35,460 nucleotides of DNA from a virus. The stretch spans positions 1-35,460 of IMG/VR virus record IMGVR_UViG_3300007734_000622; one strand, written 5' to 3'. The notes beneath the pieces were generated by a model. That model saw only the letters and a program-made list of their open reading frames with translations, did not search any database and was not told the origin of the DNA. Below are positions 14,675-24,501 of the stretch, in pieces (the stretch's first letter is position 1; every line of letters begins with the position of its first letter). Made by a program: the position numbers and the translations under genes.

Positions 14675-17121
14675 TGGCAATAAATATAACCTCCATACTT
14701 TTTCAAGACGATTATACAGGTACTTATACATTAGGAACTGACACTGGTGTGCCATTTTTAATGGGAAATATAGGAGATTTTATGTATGTAACTATTGATG
14801 CCGAAATAGGATGGTCTGTTCTTAATAAGGAAATGACCTTTGTTTCTTCTTCAAGTACAATTACAATTACTAATGGAACATCTTGGATTGATGCAGGGTT
14901 TAAGGTAGGAGATACAATTATAGTAAATGGGACAGCAAATAATAATTCAAGTTTTACTATAATAGCAATATCCTTAAATATACTAACTACTTTAGAATCA
15001 CTTACGGATGAAACTGCATCTTCAACAAATGTTTATGGAATTACTCCAATACAATCAATAGATTTATATTATAATTTAGTAGGAAATAATGACCAAATTA
15101 CTTATATTTCATTAACGGATATTGAATCTTTCCAAAAATATAGTGGGGATATTACAAGTATTTATTCTGGCTCATATACATTACAACAAAACTCCACAAG
15201 TCTTGCATGGCAAACATTAGAGGTTGATGGAATTGATTGTTCTCCTGTTCTTACTACAAGTGGTTATTCCGATGATTATAAACAATTAATTAGTATTGTT
15301 TTTCCTTTTCTTATAACTCCATTTACTCAACCTGGGCAACTTCAATTAATTCAAAATGCTTATGCTCAAAGCATAGGAGTAAATCCAAATAATACAAATT
15401 TAATTCCTCCAAGATATTTTTTCCAACAATGTTTAAAATTTATATATCAAATTGATGCTAAATTTTCTTTAACTAATCCTATTGCAGACCACTCCTCTAA
15501 TCCATTAACAATATTTTCAAACGGAAACTCTGCTTGGTTTAATGGGTTTTTTCCAACAGGAACTATTTTTAATGGTTCGTTAATAACAAAAAAGCAATAT
15601 AATTTTATTTCAATAACTTATTCGGATGCTTTAACTAATGTTATATCTTCATTTGACTATAATCAAGTTAGTTCCGTAGAAATGGTTATTGAAAAAATAA
15701 ACGGAAATTGGAACTCAGAAGATGATTTAATTGTCCTTAATTTTTGTTGGATTCCAAATAATTCTGCAAATATTCAAGGATATTCTCAACAAAATCAAAT
15801 TAATTTTAGACGTTCCTATTTACATGACCGATGTAGAACTGTAGTTAATGCACTCCCTACAAATGGCGACCAATTTGGATTAGATACGCAAGTAATAACT
15901 AATCTTAGCACAACAATAAGTGGAGCAACACTAACTATAAATTTTGATGTTGATTTAGGAAGTTATTGTAAATCGGTTTTTAGTGAAAATAATAAGGATT
16001 TTATGTTTTGGGTTAGTCCAGAAACAATAATTGTTGAGGAAGAATCAATAATAACTACATTAAATACTTGCGATAGGTCGGCACTCCTTTGCGATGTAAA
16101 TGAAACATTTACAAATACGGATGATGATAAATTATTTGAAATAATAACTGCAGGAAGTGATAATGTATTATTCCTAAATGAAACACCCTCTGCTGCACAA
16201 TGTACCGATATTAGAGGAATGATAGGTACTTATAATAGGGCAAAATGTGATTTTAAAGTAAAGGATAATTGCACTATTAATTCTATTAATTTATCCTTTG
16301 AATGTAACGTAAATGGTATGACTTTTCCAATTGAACAATGGAATAATAGAACCTCTGATTTTTGGGATGGAGTAGGAACTCAAATACAAATTAATGAATA
16401 TGCAGGATTTGATATAAAACAAGATTCTCCTTTTCAAATACGTTCTATTAATAGATTACCAGCAAGTGATGGTGGTGGATATATTGCATATCGTTTATAT
16501 TATAGTTTTCAATTAGGGTATAAATTTTGGGATAATATAAATAATTTTCCACCAGAAGTTTTATTTTGGCATAATCAGTATTGGGCAGCATATACACAAG
16601 GACTTATTGGTAAGGCAGGGAATGGAATAGATGGAGATGTATTATTCCCAAAAATTAATATTTCATTTAAAATAGAATGGAATATAACGGATAATACAAC
16701 AGGAATTGAAACTCAATTTATAAGATATTGCGAAACAAATGTTTTTGACCAATACGGAAATATAGGAGATTTTATAAGTGGTTCAAATAAAACATTTGAT
16801 TTAAACGGAAATGATTTAAACGGAACTATTTTAAATAATGGGAAAACATTAGTACAAGCAACATTTAGTACAAGTACAACAATAATTGGAACTAAAGATT
16901 TAGATGGTATTCTTTATTTTTATTATGAAAATGGAGAAATATCAAAATTAGATAGAATTTCTATTAATGATTTAGTTCCCGAAACTATAAATTCGGTATG
17001 GTTACAACCCCCTACAGTTACTTATGGAGATTATGATGTAGTAGTTTATGGAATTATTGATACTTCAATATTACAACTTGCACCAAAAAATATAAGACTT
17101 TATTCAAAATTAAATTATTAA
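14674..17121 (+). CDS. Large tail structural protein
   Basis: An 815-aa, beta-strand-rich protein low in lysine and rich in Asn, Thr, Ser and Ile, typical of phage tail-tip or fibre proteins. No signal peptide or membrane segment is visible. Several cysteine pairs (CDRSALLCD, CDFKVKDNC) stand out. It is in the tail block between the hub-like protein and another Cys-rich structural protein, so a role in host recognition is likely by position. I cannot name a family. Confidence 0.6.
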   Translation: MAINITSILFQDDYTGTYTLGTDTGVPFLMGNIGDFMYVTIDAEIGWSVLNKEMTFVSSSSTITITNGTSWIDAGFKVGDTIIVNGTANNNSSFTIIAISLNILTTLESLTDETASSTNVYGITPIQSIDLYYNLVGNNDQITYISLTDIESFQKYSGDITSIYSGSYTLQQNSTSLAWQTLEVDGIDCSPVLTTSGYSDDYKQLISIVFPFLITPFTQPGQLQLIQNAYAQSIGVNPNNTNLIPPRYFFQQCLKFIYQIDAKFSLTNPIADHSSNPLTIFSNGNSAWFNGFFPTGTIFNGSLITKKQYNFISITYSDALTNVISSFDYNQVSSVEMVIEKINGNWNSEDDLIVLNFCWIPNNSANIQGYSQQNQINFRRSYLHDRCRTVVNALPTNGDQFGLDTQVITNLSTTISGATLTINFDVDLGSYCKSVFSENNKDFMFWVSPETIIVEEESIITTLNTCDRSALLCDVNETFTNTDDDKLFEIITAGSDNVLFLNETPSAAQCTDIRGMIGTYNRAKCDFKVKDNCTINSINLSFECNVNGMTFPIEQWNNRTSDFWDGVGTQIQINEYAGFDIKQDSPFQIRSINRLPASDGGGYIAYRLYYSFQLGYKFWDNINNFPPEVLFWHNQYWAAYTQGLIGKAGNGIDGDVLFPKINISFKIEWNITDNTTGIETQFIRYCETNVFDQYGNIGDFISGSNKTFDLNGNDLNGTILNNGKTLVQATFSTSTTIIGTKDLDGILYFYYENGEISKLDRISINDLVPETINSVWLQPPTVTYGDYDVVVYGIIDTSILQLAPKNIRLYSKLNY

Positions 17122-17124
17122 AAA

Positions 17125-18690
17125 ATGGCTATTATATCCGATAATACTAATACAACACCAATGCCTTTGGATTCATTATTGATGCAAAGTCCTATGTTGC
17201 CTAAATCAATACTTACTTCATCTCCATCAACTCCAGTTACAGATAATATAAATCTTACAAATTCAAGTCCTGTTCCTTATTTTACATCTATACCACCTAA
17301 TCAAATAATAGGATTAGTTCCCGTTTTTCCATGTTGTGATACAGTAAATTCAATTGGTGGATTTGGTTTTTGTGTTAGACCTGGAGGATATACATTTGTT
17401 TATCAATTAGATGTTGGTGGTTATACTTGGGGAACATTCTCGGTAGATTCTACAAGTACAGCAAATTCCGTTCAAGTAGATATTATGGCATTAATACTAC
17501 CTCCAATTAATAATGTAACTGTTATTAAAACAACTTTTTCAGGGATTGATTCATATTTTGTAACTCTTTATAGTTCATCAATTACAAACGGAATAAATGT
17601 TACTTGTAGTGTAATTTCTACAGGAGGATGTGGAGCAGGGTGTTCACATATTATATATAATACAGATATTAACGGAGGATATGAAAATAATTTATGTGGT
17701 TCTCCATGTGATTGTAGAGATGGAACATATATGGCAGATTCTATTCCTAATGACAAAAATTTTGTATTGCCAGTTTTTGCCTCAACAACTTGTAATCAAG
17801 AATTAGGATTTAATGTTCAGTCTAATTATATGAATGATAAAAATTATTGGCTATTTAGTTATCCTATTGGATATGATGCAATAAATAATAACGATTTTTC
17901 ATTGGAAGTATTAATTAACGATGCTTGGACTTTTGTAACATATTTAAACAATAATGATTATGGGATTGCTTATAATAATAATTTTTTCCCTTTTGGAGAT
18001 AATAGTTGTCAAAATGTTAATTATCAAGGATATGGTTTATATTGGCAAACAATATTAAGCACTTTTGGAGAGGGAACATATAGATTTAGTGTTCAAGGGA
18101 GTTATTCTTTTAATGAATTTAATATTTATTGTTTTAAATCTCCTCCATTTTGTTTAAAAGAATGGGATTGTATTCTTGCCAATGGTACTGTAAAATTTGA
18201 AACAGAGTATAGTGGTGGAACATTTGGAAGTGTTACAAAACAAGGAGAATCTTATACAATGTGTTGCGTTAATAAAGATGCTGTCGGAAATATAACCAAA
18301 AATGATACAATTGGAATTGATTGGAATGATTCAATTCGTTTTTATGGATTTTTTGGATATGAGGCAGTAGAATTTACAAGAGATTTTATTAAATACGCAA
18401 CAGGAGTTATAAATAAAGTTAGGGATGAGGCAATAAAAAACTTTACTGTCAAAACAGATAAACTTCCTATGTGGTTACATCAAAGATTTTATGCTTACGG
18501 ATTACAAGCAAATAGATTGTTTGTAAATGACTATAATACAAATAATGCAAATTACAATTATAAACATTTTTGGATAGTTGCAGATTCTTCATACTCCCCA
18601 AAATATACTAATTGGTCAAGATATACTAAAATACTTGATTTAAAATTTAAAGAGGGAATACAATTTACATTTAAAGATAATTGCTGTTAA
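17125..18690 (+). CDS. Cys-rich tail fibre or receptor-binding candidate
   Basis: A 521-aa protein with a low-complexity N-terminus (Ser, Pro, Thr, Leu) followed by Cys clusters: CCDTVNSIGGFGFC, GGCGAGCSH, and NLCGSPCDCRDG. The C-terminal third is aromatic-rich. It is the last gene of the tail block before the glycosyltransferases, which is where receptor-binding proteins usually lie. The cysteines may bind metal or form disulfides outside the cell. The function is inferred from position only. Confidence 0.55.
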   Translation: MAIISDNTNTTPMPLDSLLMQSPMLPKSILTSSPSTPVTDNINLTNSSPVPYFTSIPPNQIIGLVPVFPCCDTVNSIGGFGFCVRPGGYTFVYQLDVGGYTWGTFSVDSTSTANSVQVDIMALILPPINNVTVIKTTFSGIDSYFVTLYSSSITNGINVTCSVISTGGCGAGCSHIIYNTDINGGYENNLCGSPCDCRDGTYMADSIPNDKNFVLPVFASTTCNQELGFNVQSNYMNDKNYWLFSYPIGYDAINNNDFSLEVLINDAWTFVTYLNNNDYGIAYNNNFFPFGDNSCQNVNYQGYGLYWQTILSTFGEGTYRFSVQGSYSFNEFNIYCFKSPPFCLKEWDCILANGTVKFETEYSGGTFGSVTKQGESYTMCCVNKDAVGNITKNDTIGIDWNDSIRFYGFFGYEAVEFTRDFIKYATGVINKVRDEAIKNFTVKTDKLPMWLHQRFYAYGLQANRLFVNDYNTNNANYNYKHFWIVADSSYSPKYTNWSRYTKILDLKFKEGIQFTFKDNCC

Positions 18691-18694
18691 AATT

Positions 18695-18751
18695 ATGAAA
18701 GTAAAAAAACCAAGAATAAAACCTAAACCAATTTATTCCATTAAAAAATAA
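18695..18751 (+). CDS. Tiny Lys/Pro-rich ORF (18 aa)
   Basis: MKVKKPRIKPKPIYSIKK then TAA, whose last base is the first base of the next ATG (TAATG). It fills the gap between the tail block and the first glycosyltransferase and may serve translational coupling, or be a real micro-protein. It is very short and could be chance. Confidence 0.35.
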   Translation: MKVKKPRIKPKPIYSIKK

Positions 18752-19464
18752 TGAAAATACTTGTAAAATTTCCATCAAGGGAACGACCTCATATTTTTAA
18801 TAAAACAATTAGGGAATATATTAGTAATGCTAATAATATTAAAAATATAAAATTCCTTATAACTTTAGATTATGATTGTCCTAATTTAGAACAATATAAA
18901 ATAATATGTCTAAAATTGATTGAGAAAAAAATTGATTTAACATATATTATTGGTGTTTCCACAGGCAAAATTTCGGCAATTAATAGAGATATGGAAAATG
19001 TTAAAGAATGGGATATTTGTGTTCTTGCCTCTGACGATATGATTTGTAAAGAAAAAAATTGGGATAAAATATTAATTAGTGAAATGAAAGATAACTTTCC
19101 CAATCTTAATGGTGTTATTTGGCACTGGGATGGAGCAAAAAACACTAAACCAAATATTGAGAATAATGAATTAATAGGTGGATTAAATACAATGTGTATT
19201 TTTGGATTAGAATGGTATAGGATGTTTAATTTTATTTATCATCCCGATTATGTTTCTTTATTTTGTGATAATGAATTTGATATTTGTTCAAGGATTTTAA
19301 ATAAAGTATTTTATTCCGATTTAATTTTATTTAAACATGAGCATTGGTCAAATGGTACTCAATGGAGTTATACACACGATAATTTAATGAAAAAAGAACA
19401 AAAATTTTACAAACAAGATTCCACAACTTTTAATAAACGAAAACTAATTAATTTTGAATTATGA
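18751..19464 (+). CDS. Glycosyltransferase-like protein (GT-A type)
   Basis: A 237-aa protein with the start pattern of a nucleotide-sugar-binding Rossmann-like half (ILVKFPSRERP, 3-13; FLITLDYD, 35-42) and an acidic DxD-like motif, ASDDM at 93-97, in the place of the metal-binding loop of GT2-type enzymes. WHWDGA follows where a GT-A acceptor region is expected. It is the first of a run of sugar-transfer genes. The donor sugar and target cannot be told from sequence. Confidence 0.65.
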   Translation: MKILVKFPSRERPHIFNKTIREYISNANNIKNIKFLITLDYDCPNLEQYKIICLKLIEKKIDLTYIIGVSTGKISAINRDMENVKEWDICVLASDDMICKEKNWDKILISEMKDNFPNLNGVIWHWDGAKNTKPNIENNELIGGLNTMCIFGLEWYRMFNFIYHPDYVSLFCDNEFDICSRILNKVFYSDLILFKHEHWSNGTQWSYTHDNLMKKEQKFYKQDSTTFNKRKLINFEL

Positions 19465-20159
19465 AAGACTTTATTTTATTACATCACTTAGGAATGGGCG
19501 ACCATATAATTTTAAATGGATTAGTTCGTCATATTTACGAAAGGGAACAAGAAAATTGCGAAAATTTTTGGCTAATATGTTATCCTTATTATGAAGATAA
19601 TTTAAAGGTAATGTATTCCGATTTACCTAAAATGAAATTTTTAATTGTAAAAAGAGATGAAGAAATTTTATATGCTTTAGATTCAAAAAAAGGAGCAAAA
19701 ATTGAAAATCTAAGTTTAGATAAAAAAGGGTTTAATTTATATAATAAAATAGGAGATGATGCTTTTTTTGAAATTTTTGGGTATGACAAAAAATTAATAC
19801 AAAAATTTAAAATAAAAAGGAATAAAGAAATTGAAGAAAATCTATTAATTAAATTAGTAGGAGCAGGAGATACCGATTATATATTTGTGCATGATGATTT
19901 TTCTCGTGGTTATCCTATTGACATTACAAAAATTAATAATAAAGAATCATTACCTATAATAAGAGCAGAAAAGGATGTTCCAATATTTGATTTGTTAGGG
20001 GTAATGGAATATGCTAAGACTATTCATGTTATAAGTTCTGCATTCCTTTGTATTTGTATTGCTAATCCAAAATTAGCAAAGAAAACAACTGCTCATTTAA
20101 CAGTTAGGAATATGTATTTAAAGTCTTATGTAGAATCAAAAGGAATAAAAGTAATATAA
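19461..20159 (+). CDS. GT-B-fold glycosyltransferase-like protein (heptosyltransferase-like)
   Basis: A 232-aa protein with LLHHLGMGDHIILNGLVRHI (about 6-25), the glycine-rich N-terminal loop seen in GT9-type and related GT-B enzymes, and a second Rossmann half including HVISSAFLCICIAN near 189-202. It is shorter than typical heptosyltransferases (about 300-350 aa), so it may be a reduced member. The start overlaps the preceding gene by 4 nt. Confidence 0.55.
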   Translation: MKDFILLHHLGMGDHIILNGLVRHIYEREQENCENFWLICYPYYEDNLKVMYSDLPKMKFLIVKRDEEILYALDSKKGAKIENLSLDKKGFNLYNKIGDDAFFEIFGYDKKLIQKFKIKRNKEIEENLLIKLVGAGDTDYIFVHDDFSRGYPIDITKINNKESLPIIRAEKDVPIFDLLGVMEYAKTIHVISSAFLCICIANPKLAKKTTAHLTVRNMYLKSYVESKGIKVI

Positions 20160-20163
20160 AAAT

Positions 20164-20466
20164 ATGGAAACTCCAGGTAGCTTAATAGATAAATTAATAA
20201 CAGTGGATATGAAAATGTATCATAATCAAGAATTATTATACGAAATTCGTAGAGGAAACTATAAAGATTTTTGTAAAAGATTTAAGATTATATATTTAGA
20301 GGAAGATGAATGTAATCAACTTGAAAATCCATTTGAATTATATAGCATCCTTAAAAAAGCGTGTGATTTTAATGTTCAAAGAAATAAATTAATTGAGGAA
20401 ATTGATGAAAAATTTGAAAAATTAACAGGAGTAAAATTGGTTTTTAAACAACACAAAACATATTAA
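20164..20466 (+). CDS. DUF4254-like helical protein
   Basis: A 100-aa all-helical protein: TPGSLIDKLITVDMKMYHNQ at the start and CDFNVQRNKLIEEIDEKFEK near the end. The pattern 'sLidKL...dlN..RN.lieeID' recurs in small proteins found beside glycosyltransferases. It is sandwiched between sugar-transfer genes with tight spacing (4 nt before; none after), so it probably works with them. Biochemical role unknown. Confidence 0.5.
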   Translation: METPGSLIDKLITVDMKMYHNQELLYEIRRGNYKDFCKRFKIIYLEEDECNQLENPFELYSILKKACDFNVQRNKLIEEIDEKFEKLTGVKLVFKQHKTY

Positions 20467-21069
20467 ATGCAACCATTATTATCATTATGTATTCCTACTG
20501 TTTTTGGTCGTGAAGTCCAATTTAATAAATTATTAAATGAACTACAAAGACAAATGGCAGAAGATACATTACAAGGGATAGTGGAAATAATTGTTAATAA
20601 AGACAATAAAGAAATTTCAATTGGACATAAAAGACAATTAATGTATGAAAAATGTAATGGTATATATTCCGTACAAATTGATGATGATGATATGGTTTCT
20701 GGGGAATACTTAAAAACAATAATTACTGCCTGTCTAAATGACGATGATTGTATAGGATATATTGAAAATTGTAACATAAACGGAATTATAAGTAAATCAT
20801 TAATTGGCTGTCAATATTCTAATTGGATTGAGAATTTAAAAACAAAAGAATTTGGATGCACAAGATTTAGAACTCCTTTTTTTAAAATACCAATTAAAAC
20901 TCAATTTTGCTTAGAAACAAAAGTAAATGATATAAGATTTGGGGAAGATGTTGATTTTGCTACTCGTATTTATCCACTTATAAAAAGTATGACCTTTATT
21001 CCAGAGGAAATGTATTTTTATATATATAAAACTGAAAAAACGCATAATGAAAGATATGGAATTAAATAG
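20467..21069 (+). CDS. Family 2-like glycosyltransferase
   Basis: A 200-aa GT-A enzyme. It opens with LLSLCIPTVFGRE (residues 4-16), a GT2-like start, and has VQIDDDDMVSGEY at about 69-81, where the acidic run gives the metal-binding DxD. GEDVDFATRIYP near 157-168 resembles the GT2 ED catalytic region. The start follows the previous stop directly. It overlaps the next gene by 23 nt. Confidence 0.75.
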   Translation: MQPLLSLCIPTVFGREVQFNKLLNELQRQMAEDTLQGIVEIIVNKDNKEISIGHKRQLMYEKCNGIYSVQIDDDDMVSGEYLKTIITACLNDDDCIGYIENCNINGIISKSLIGCQYSNWIENLKTKEFGCTRFRTPFFKIPIKTQFCLETKVNDIRFGEDVDFATRIYPLIKSMTFIPEEMYFYIYKTEKTHNERYGIK

Positions 21070-21721
21070 TTGCATAATAAATTGTGCTGTTGGTTCTTGG
21101 TATTTAAAAGGACAAAATAGACTTGAAAAAAGTTTAATTAATCATAATTCATTGTGGGAACTATTAAAATGGACTAAATTTCCAAATAAAAATTATGATG
21201 AAAGGAATAACTACAATTTAAAGGCAAGTGCTTTTGAGGAGGCAATTAATAAGGGGTATAAAAAAATTCTTTGGCTTGATTCGTCTATTTATGCAATTAA
21301 TAATCCTCAACCTATTTTTGATATTATTGAAAATGAGGGATTTTTTAGTATTACAAATGGATATAATGCAGCGCAGGAATGTTCGGACAAATGTTTAGAT
21401 TATTTTAATATTAGTAGGGATGATGCCGAAAATATACCAATGTGTTCAAGTGGAATAATAGGAGTAAATTTACAAAATGAAAAAGCAAATATTTTTATTA
21501 ATAATTGGATTATTTCGGCAAAAAACAATGTATTTGATGGGTCAAGATTCCACGATAATCAAAGTCAAGATTCAAGATTTTTACATCATAGGCAAGACCA
21601 ATCCTCTGCATCAATTTTAATAAATACACTTAAATTAAAACTTTATCCAATAAATGAAATGGTTACATATAATAAAGAAAAAAATGATAAAATAATTTTT
21701 ATAATACAAGGAATGGTATGA
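21047..21721 (+). CDS. Glycosyltransferase-like protein
   Basis: A 224-aa protein (or 222 aa if started at the second Met). KKILWLDSSIYAI (about 72-84) resembles the DxD-type metal site of GT-A enzymes with one acidic residue replaced, and SRFHDNQSQDSRFLHHRQDQ looks like a C-terminal acidic/catalytic region. Overlaps on both sides (23 nt and ATGA) tie it to its neighbours. Which sugar is used is unknown. Confidence 0.55.
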   Translation: MKDMELNSCIINCAVGSWYLKGQNRLEKSLINHNSLWELLKWTKFPNKNYDERNNYNLKASAFEEAINKGYKKILWLDSSIYAINNPQPIFDIIENEGFFSITNGYNAAQECSDKCLDYFNISRDDAENIPMCSSGIIGVNLQNEKANIFINNWIISAKNNVFDGSRFHDNQSQDSRFLHHRQDQSSASILINTLKLKLYPINEMVTYNKEKNDKIIFIIQGMV

Positions 21722-22566
21722 GAGGAATAGTATTAATAGCAGGTGGTAACGCAGCGTATGGTGGATGGGCATTAAATCTCGCTATGGGATTAAAGAATGA
21801 AGAACCAGATATTGATATTACTTTGCTTTGGCATGGAAACGCTAAAACATATTTTGAAAAAAACCATTCCTATATTTTTAATTCTATTATTGAAATACCA
21901 ACAGAATTAATAACAAGAAACGGAATAATTAATTATGTAAAAGCAAAAACACTTTTATATGATTTATCTCCTTATGAAGAAACTATATTTATTGATGCCG
22001 ATGTAATTTGGTTTCCTAATAAAAAAATAACCGATTTGTTTGATTCATTAAAAGATATAGATTTTACAATTGGAAATAGAGGAAAATCTGAACTTACAGA
22101 AAATACTCAATTAACTTGGTCTATTGGAAAGGATATGTTAAAATATGGAGATATAGTTTATAATTTATCTTCCGAATTTATTTATTTTAAAAAAACAAAA
22201 AAAGTTTATGATTTATTTAAACTTTCACAGGAGGTTTATGATAATATTGATATAGATTATAAAAGATTTGATGGTGGTGTTCCCGATGAATTGGCATTTC
22301 AAATAGCGATGATGATTGAAAAAATTACACCACATAAATCTCCTTATTTGCCTTTTTATTGGGAGGCATATGAAAAAAAATCTTTAAAAATACCACAACT
22401 TTATAATGGGTTTTGGGGATATTCAATCGGAGGAGCAGGTGTTTCTCCAATGCAAAAACAAATTTATGATGCATTGGTAAAACATTATTCCTCAAATTTC
22501 GGGGTTAAATTCCCATTCCTTGCTAATAGTAAACGAAATTTATTTAAACTCCGACAAAAAATATAA
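21718..22566 (+). CDS. GT8-like glycosyltransferase
   Basis: A 282-aa protein with FIDADVIWF at 91-99, the DxD signature of GT8-like enzymes, and FDGGVPDELAFQIAMM further on, where these enzymes carry a conserved acceptor/donor-binding region. The N-terminal IVLIAGGNAAYGGWALNLA resembles the nucleotide-binding strand-turn. It is the last of the sugar genes, and the portal follows after only 3 nt. Confidence 0.65.
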   Translation: MRGIVLIAGGNAAYGGWALNLAMGLKNEEPDIDITLLWHGNAKTYFEKNHSYIFNSIIEIPTELITRNGIINYVKAKTLLYDLSPYEETIFIDADVIWFPNKKITDLFDSLKDIDFTIGNRGKSELTENTQLTWSIGKDMLKYGDIVYNLSSEFIYFKKTKKVYDLFKLSQEVYDNIDIDYKRFDGGVPDELAFQIAMMIEKITPHKSPYLPFYWEAYEKKSLKIPQLYNGFWGYSIGGAGVSPMQKQIYDALVKHYSSNFGVKFPFLANSKRNLFKLRQKI

Positions 22567-22569
22567 AAA

Positions 22570-24501
22570 ATGGATATAGAAATATTTAACAAAGATTTTA
22601 TTTTTCCTTATTGGTTAAATAAAAAAAAGCATAAAAATTATCATAAAGCAGTGGATGTTGCTCATCATGTTCAATTTCATTTTGATGGATATTTTAAAAA
22701 ACCCTGGATATTGCAACAGGCAAATACTCATAATAATTCTCATAATGATGTAGGACAAATAAATCCTTATTTTACTCGTTTAATTGATGCAAGACGACCT
22801 ACGGAAAGTTTATTAGTGTATGAATATAGGAGAATGAATTATTTACCTATAACAAAAGTTCCTTTACATAAAGTTTTTAATAGTTTAAAGAAAATTGTTA
22901 AATCTTCCGATTGGAAAATTGATTATTCTCATAGTGATACTCCAAATTCAATTCCAAAAGAATTAACCCTTGAAAGATATTGTGAAGAAATTTATCCAAA
23001 AGATGATTCACTTGAAAATTTTACTCGTAAAACATTATTAAGGTGGATGCTTGTAGACCCAAATGCTATTTGTGTTGTAATGCCACTATCCTTTGAGCAA
23101 CCAGAAAATGAATTACCAAGACCATATGCACATATAATTCAATCAAAGGATGTTTTAGATTATGAAGATGAAAAATGGTTTATGTTTATATCTCCTTATG
23201 TATCAACTTATCTTGGTGTAGGAAATAAAGAAAAGCATGGAAAAATAATTATGATTGTTACAGATACGGATTATATTGAGTGCAAACAAACAACTGATAA
23301 AGATTTTGATATTACTATTTATCCTCATAATATAAATAGTTGCCCTGCTTGGTTATTAGGTGGAGAAGAAAAAACTCCTGACATTAAACAACCTTTTTAT
23401 GAATCTTATTTACAACCTATGCTACCATCTTTGGATGCAGCGGCAGGAGATTTTTCGGATTTACAAGCAGAAAAAGTACAGCATATGTTTTCTACTCAAT
23501 GGTATATTCAAACGCAGGAATGTTCTAATTGTAATGGTGTAGGAAAATCAATAAACTCACTTGGTTCTCAAATTATTTGTCCTACTTGTAGTGGTGGTAG
23601 AGGTGGTGCGCCACCATCTCCTTATCGTGCTTGGGAAATTAATATGAATAATACTTTATCTGCTGATAAAAATATTCCTTTCCCACCTGGAGGATATATT
23701 ACAAAACCAACCGAAATGGTTACTTTAATGAGGAATGAAATTAGTCAAGAAATATATGATTCTTTATCTGCAATTAATTTTGAATTTCTTGGGGAAAGTC
23801 CAATTGCTCAATCGGGAATTTCAAAAGCATATGATAGTGATGAATCAAATAATTTTGTTTATGAAATTGCATATAATTTAGTAGTGGAAAATTTAGAAAA
23901 TATTTATTATTTTACAAATGAAATTAGATACCAACAATTAGTTCCTAATGAAATTGAAAGAAATAAAATGTTGCCAAGTATTCCTGTTCCAGAAAATTAT
24001 GATTTTATAATTAGAAAAGATGCTGAAGATACTTTAATAAAAATTTCTGGTTCCCAAGTTTCCGAAAATATAAAAGAACTTGCAGAACAACAATATATCC
24101 ATGCTAAATTTCAAGATTTAACTGAGGAAAGAGATATTTTAATGGCTATTTATTCTCACGACCCATTACCTGGAACAACAAGAGAGGAAACAATTGCTAT
24201 TGTTACGGCAGGACTTGCTACAAAACAAGATGGCATACTTCATATACATATAAAAGCATTTGTAAATCAAATAATGGAAACGCATGAACATTTTTTAAAA
24301 ATGGATTTTGATGAGCAAAAAGAATTACTTAATGCGATGGCAGATAATAAAGCAAACTCCCTTGATTCTCAATATCAAATAAAGGAAATGTCAAATGAAG
24401 AAGAAAATGAAAAAATGCCAATAAGTGATGTTCCAATTAGACAAAAATCTAAAGAATCGGATAAAGTAAAAAAATATAAAGACCCTTTAGAAAATGCCTA
24501 A
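22570..24501 (+). CDS. Portal protein with a four-Cys zinc-ribbon-like insertion
   Basis: A 643-aa protein followed directly by a MuF-like head protein, the standard portal position. It has the size and helical C-terminal half of a portal (helices in the region of ETIAIVTAGLATKQDG and MADNKANSLDSQYQIKEMSN). A DnaJ-like CxxC pair unit is present: C318-xx-C321 (CSNCNGVGK) and C337-xx-C340 (CPTCSGG), which could bind one zinc. I recall similar inserts in Bacteroidota phage portals. It would form the ring through which DNA enters and leaves. Confidence 0.75.
   Translation: MDIEIFNKDFIFPYWLNKKKHKNYHKAVDVAHHVQFHFDGYFKKPWILQQANTHNNSHNDVGQINPYFTRLIDARRPTESLLVYEYRRMNYLPITKVPLHKVFNSLKKIVKSSDWKIDYSHSDTPNSIPKELTLERYCEEIYPKDDSLENFTRKTLLRWMLVDPNAICVVMPLSFEQPENELPRPYAHIIQSKDVLDYEDEKWFMFISPYVSTYLGVGNKEKHGKIIMIVTDTDYIECKQTTDKDFDITIYPHNINSCPAWLLGGEEKTPDIKQPFYESYLQPMLPSLDAAAGDFSDLQAEKVQHMFSTQWYIQTQECSNCNGVGKSINSLGSQIICPTCSGGRGGAPPSPYRAWEINMNNTLSADKNIPFPPGGYITKPTEMVTLMRNEISQEIYDSLSAINFEFLGESPIAQSGISKAYDSDESNNFVYEIAYNLVVENLENIYYFTNEIRYQQLVPNEIERNKMLPSIPVPENYDFIIRKDAEDTLIKISGSQVSENIKELAEQQYIHAKFQDLTEERDILMAIYSHDPLPGTTREETIAIVTAGLATKQDGILHIHIKAFVNQIMETHEHFLKMDFDEQKELLNAMADNKANSLDSQYQIKEMSNEEENEKMPISDVPIRQKSKESDKVKKYKDPLENA

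Noticed and set aside
20463-20777. 104-aa minus-strand frame opposite the GT2-like gene
   Set aside because: Shadow of a real gene on the other strand; no independent support.
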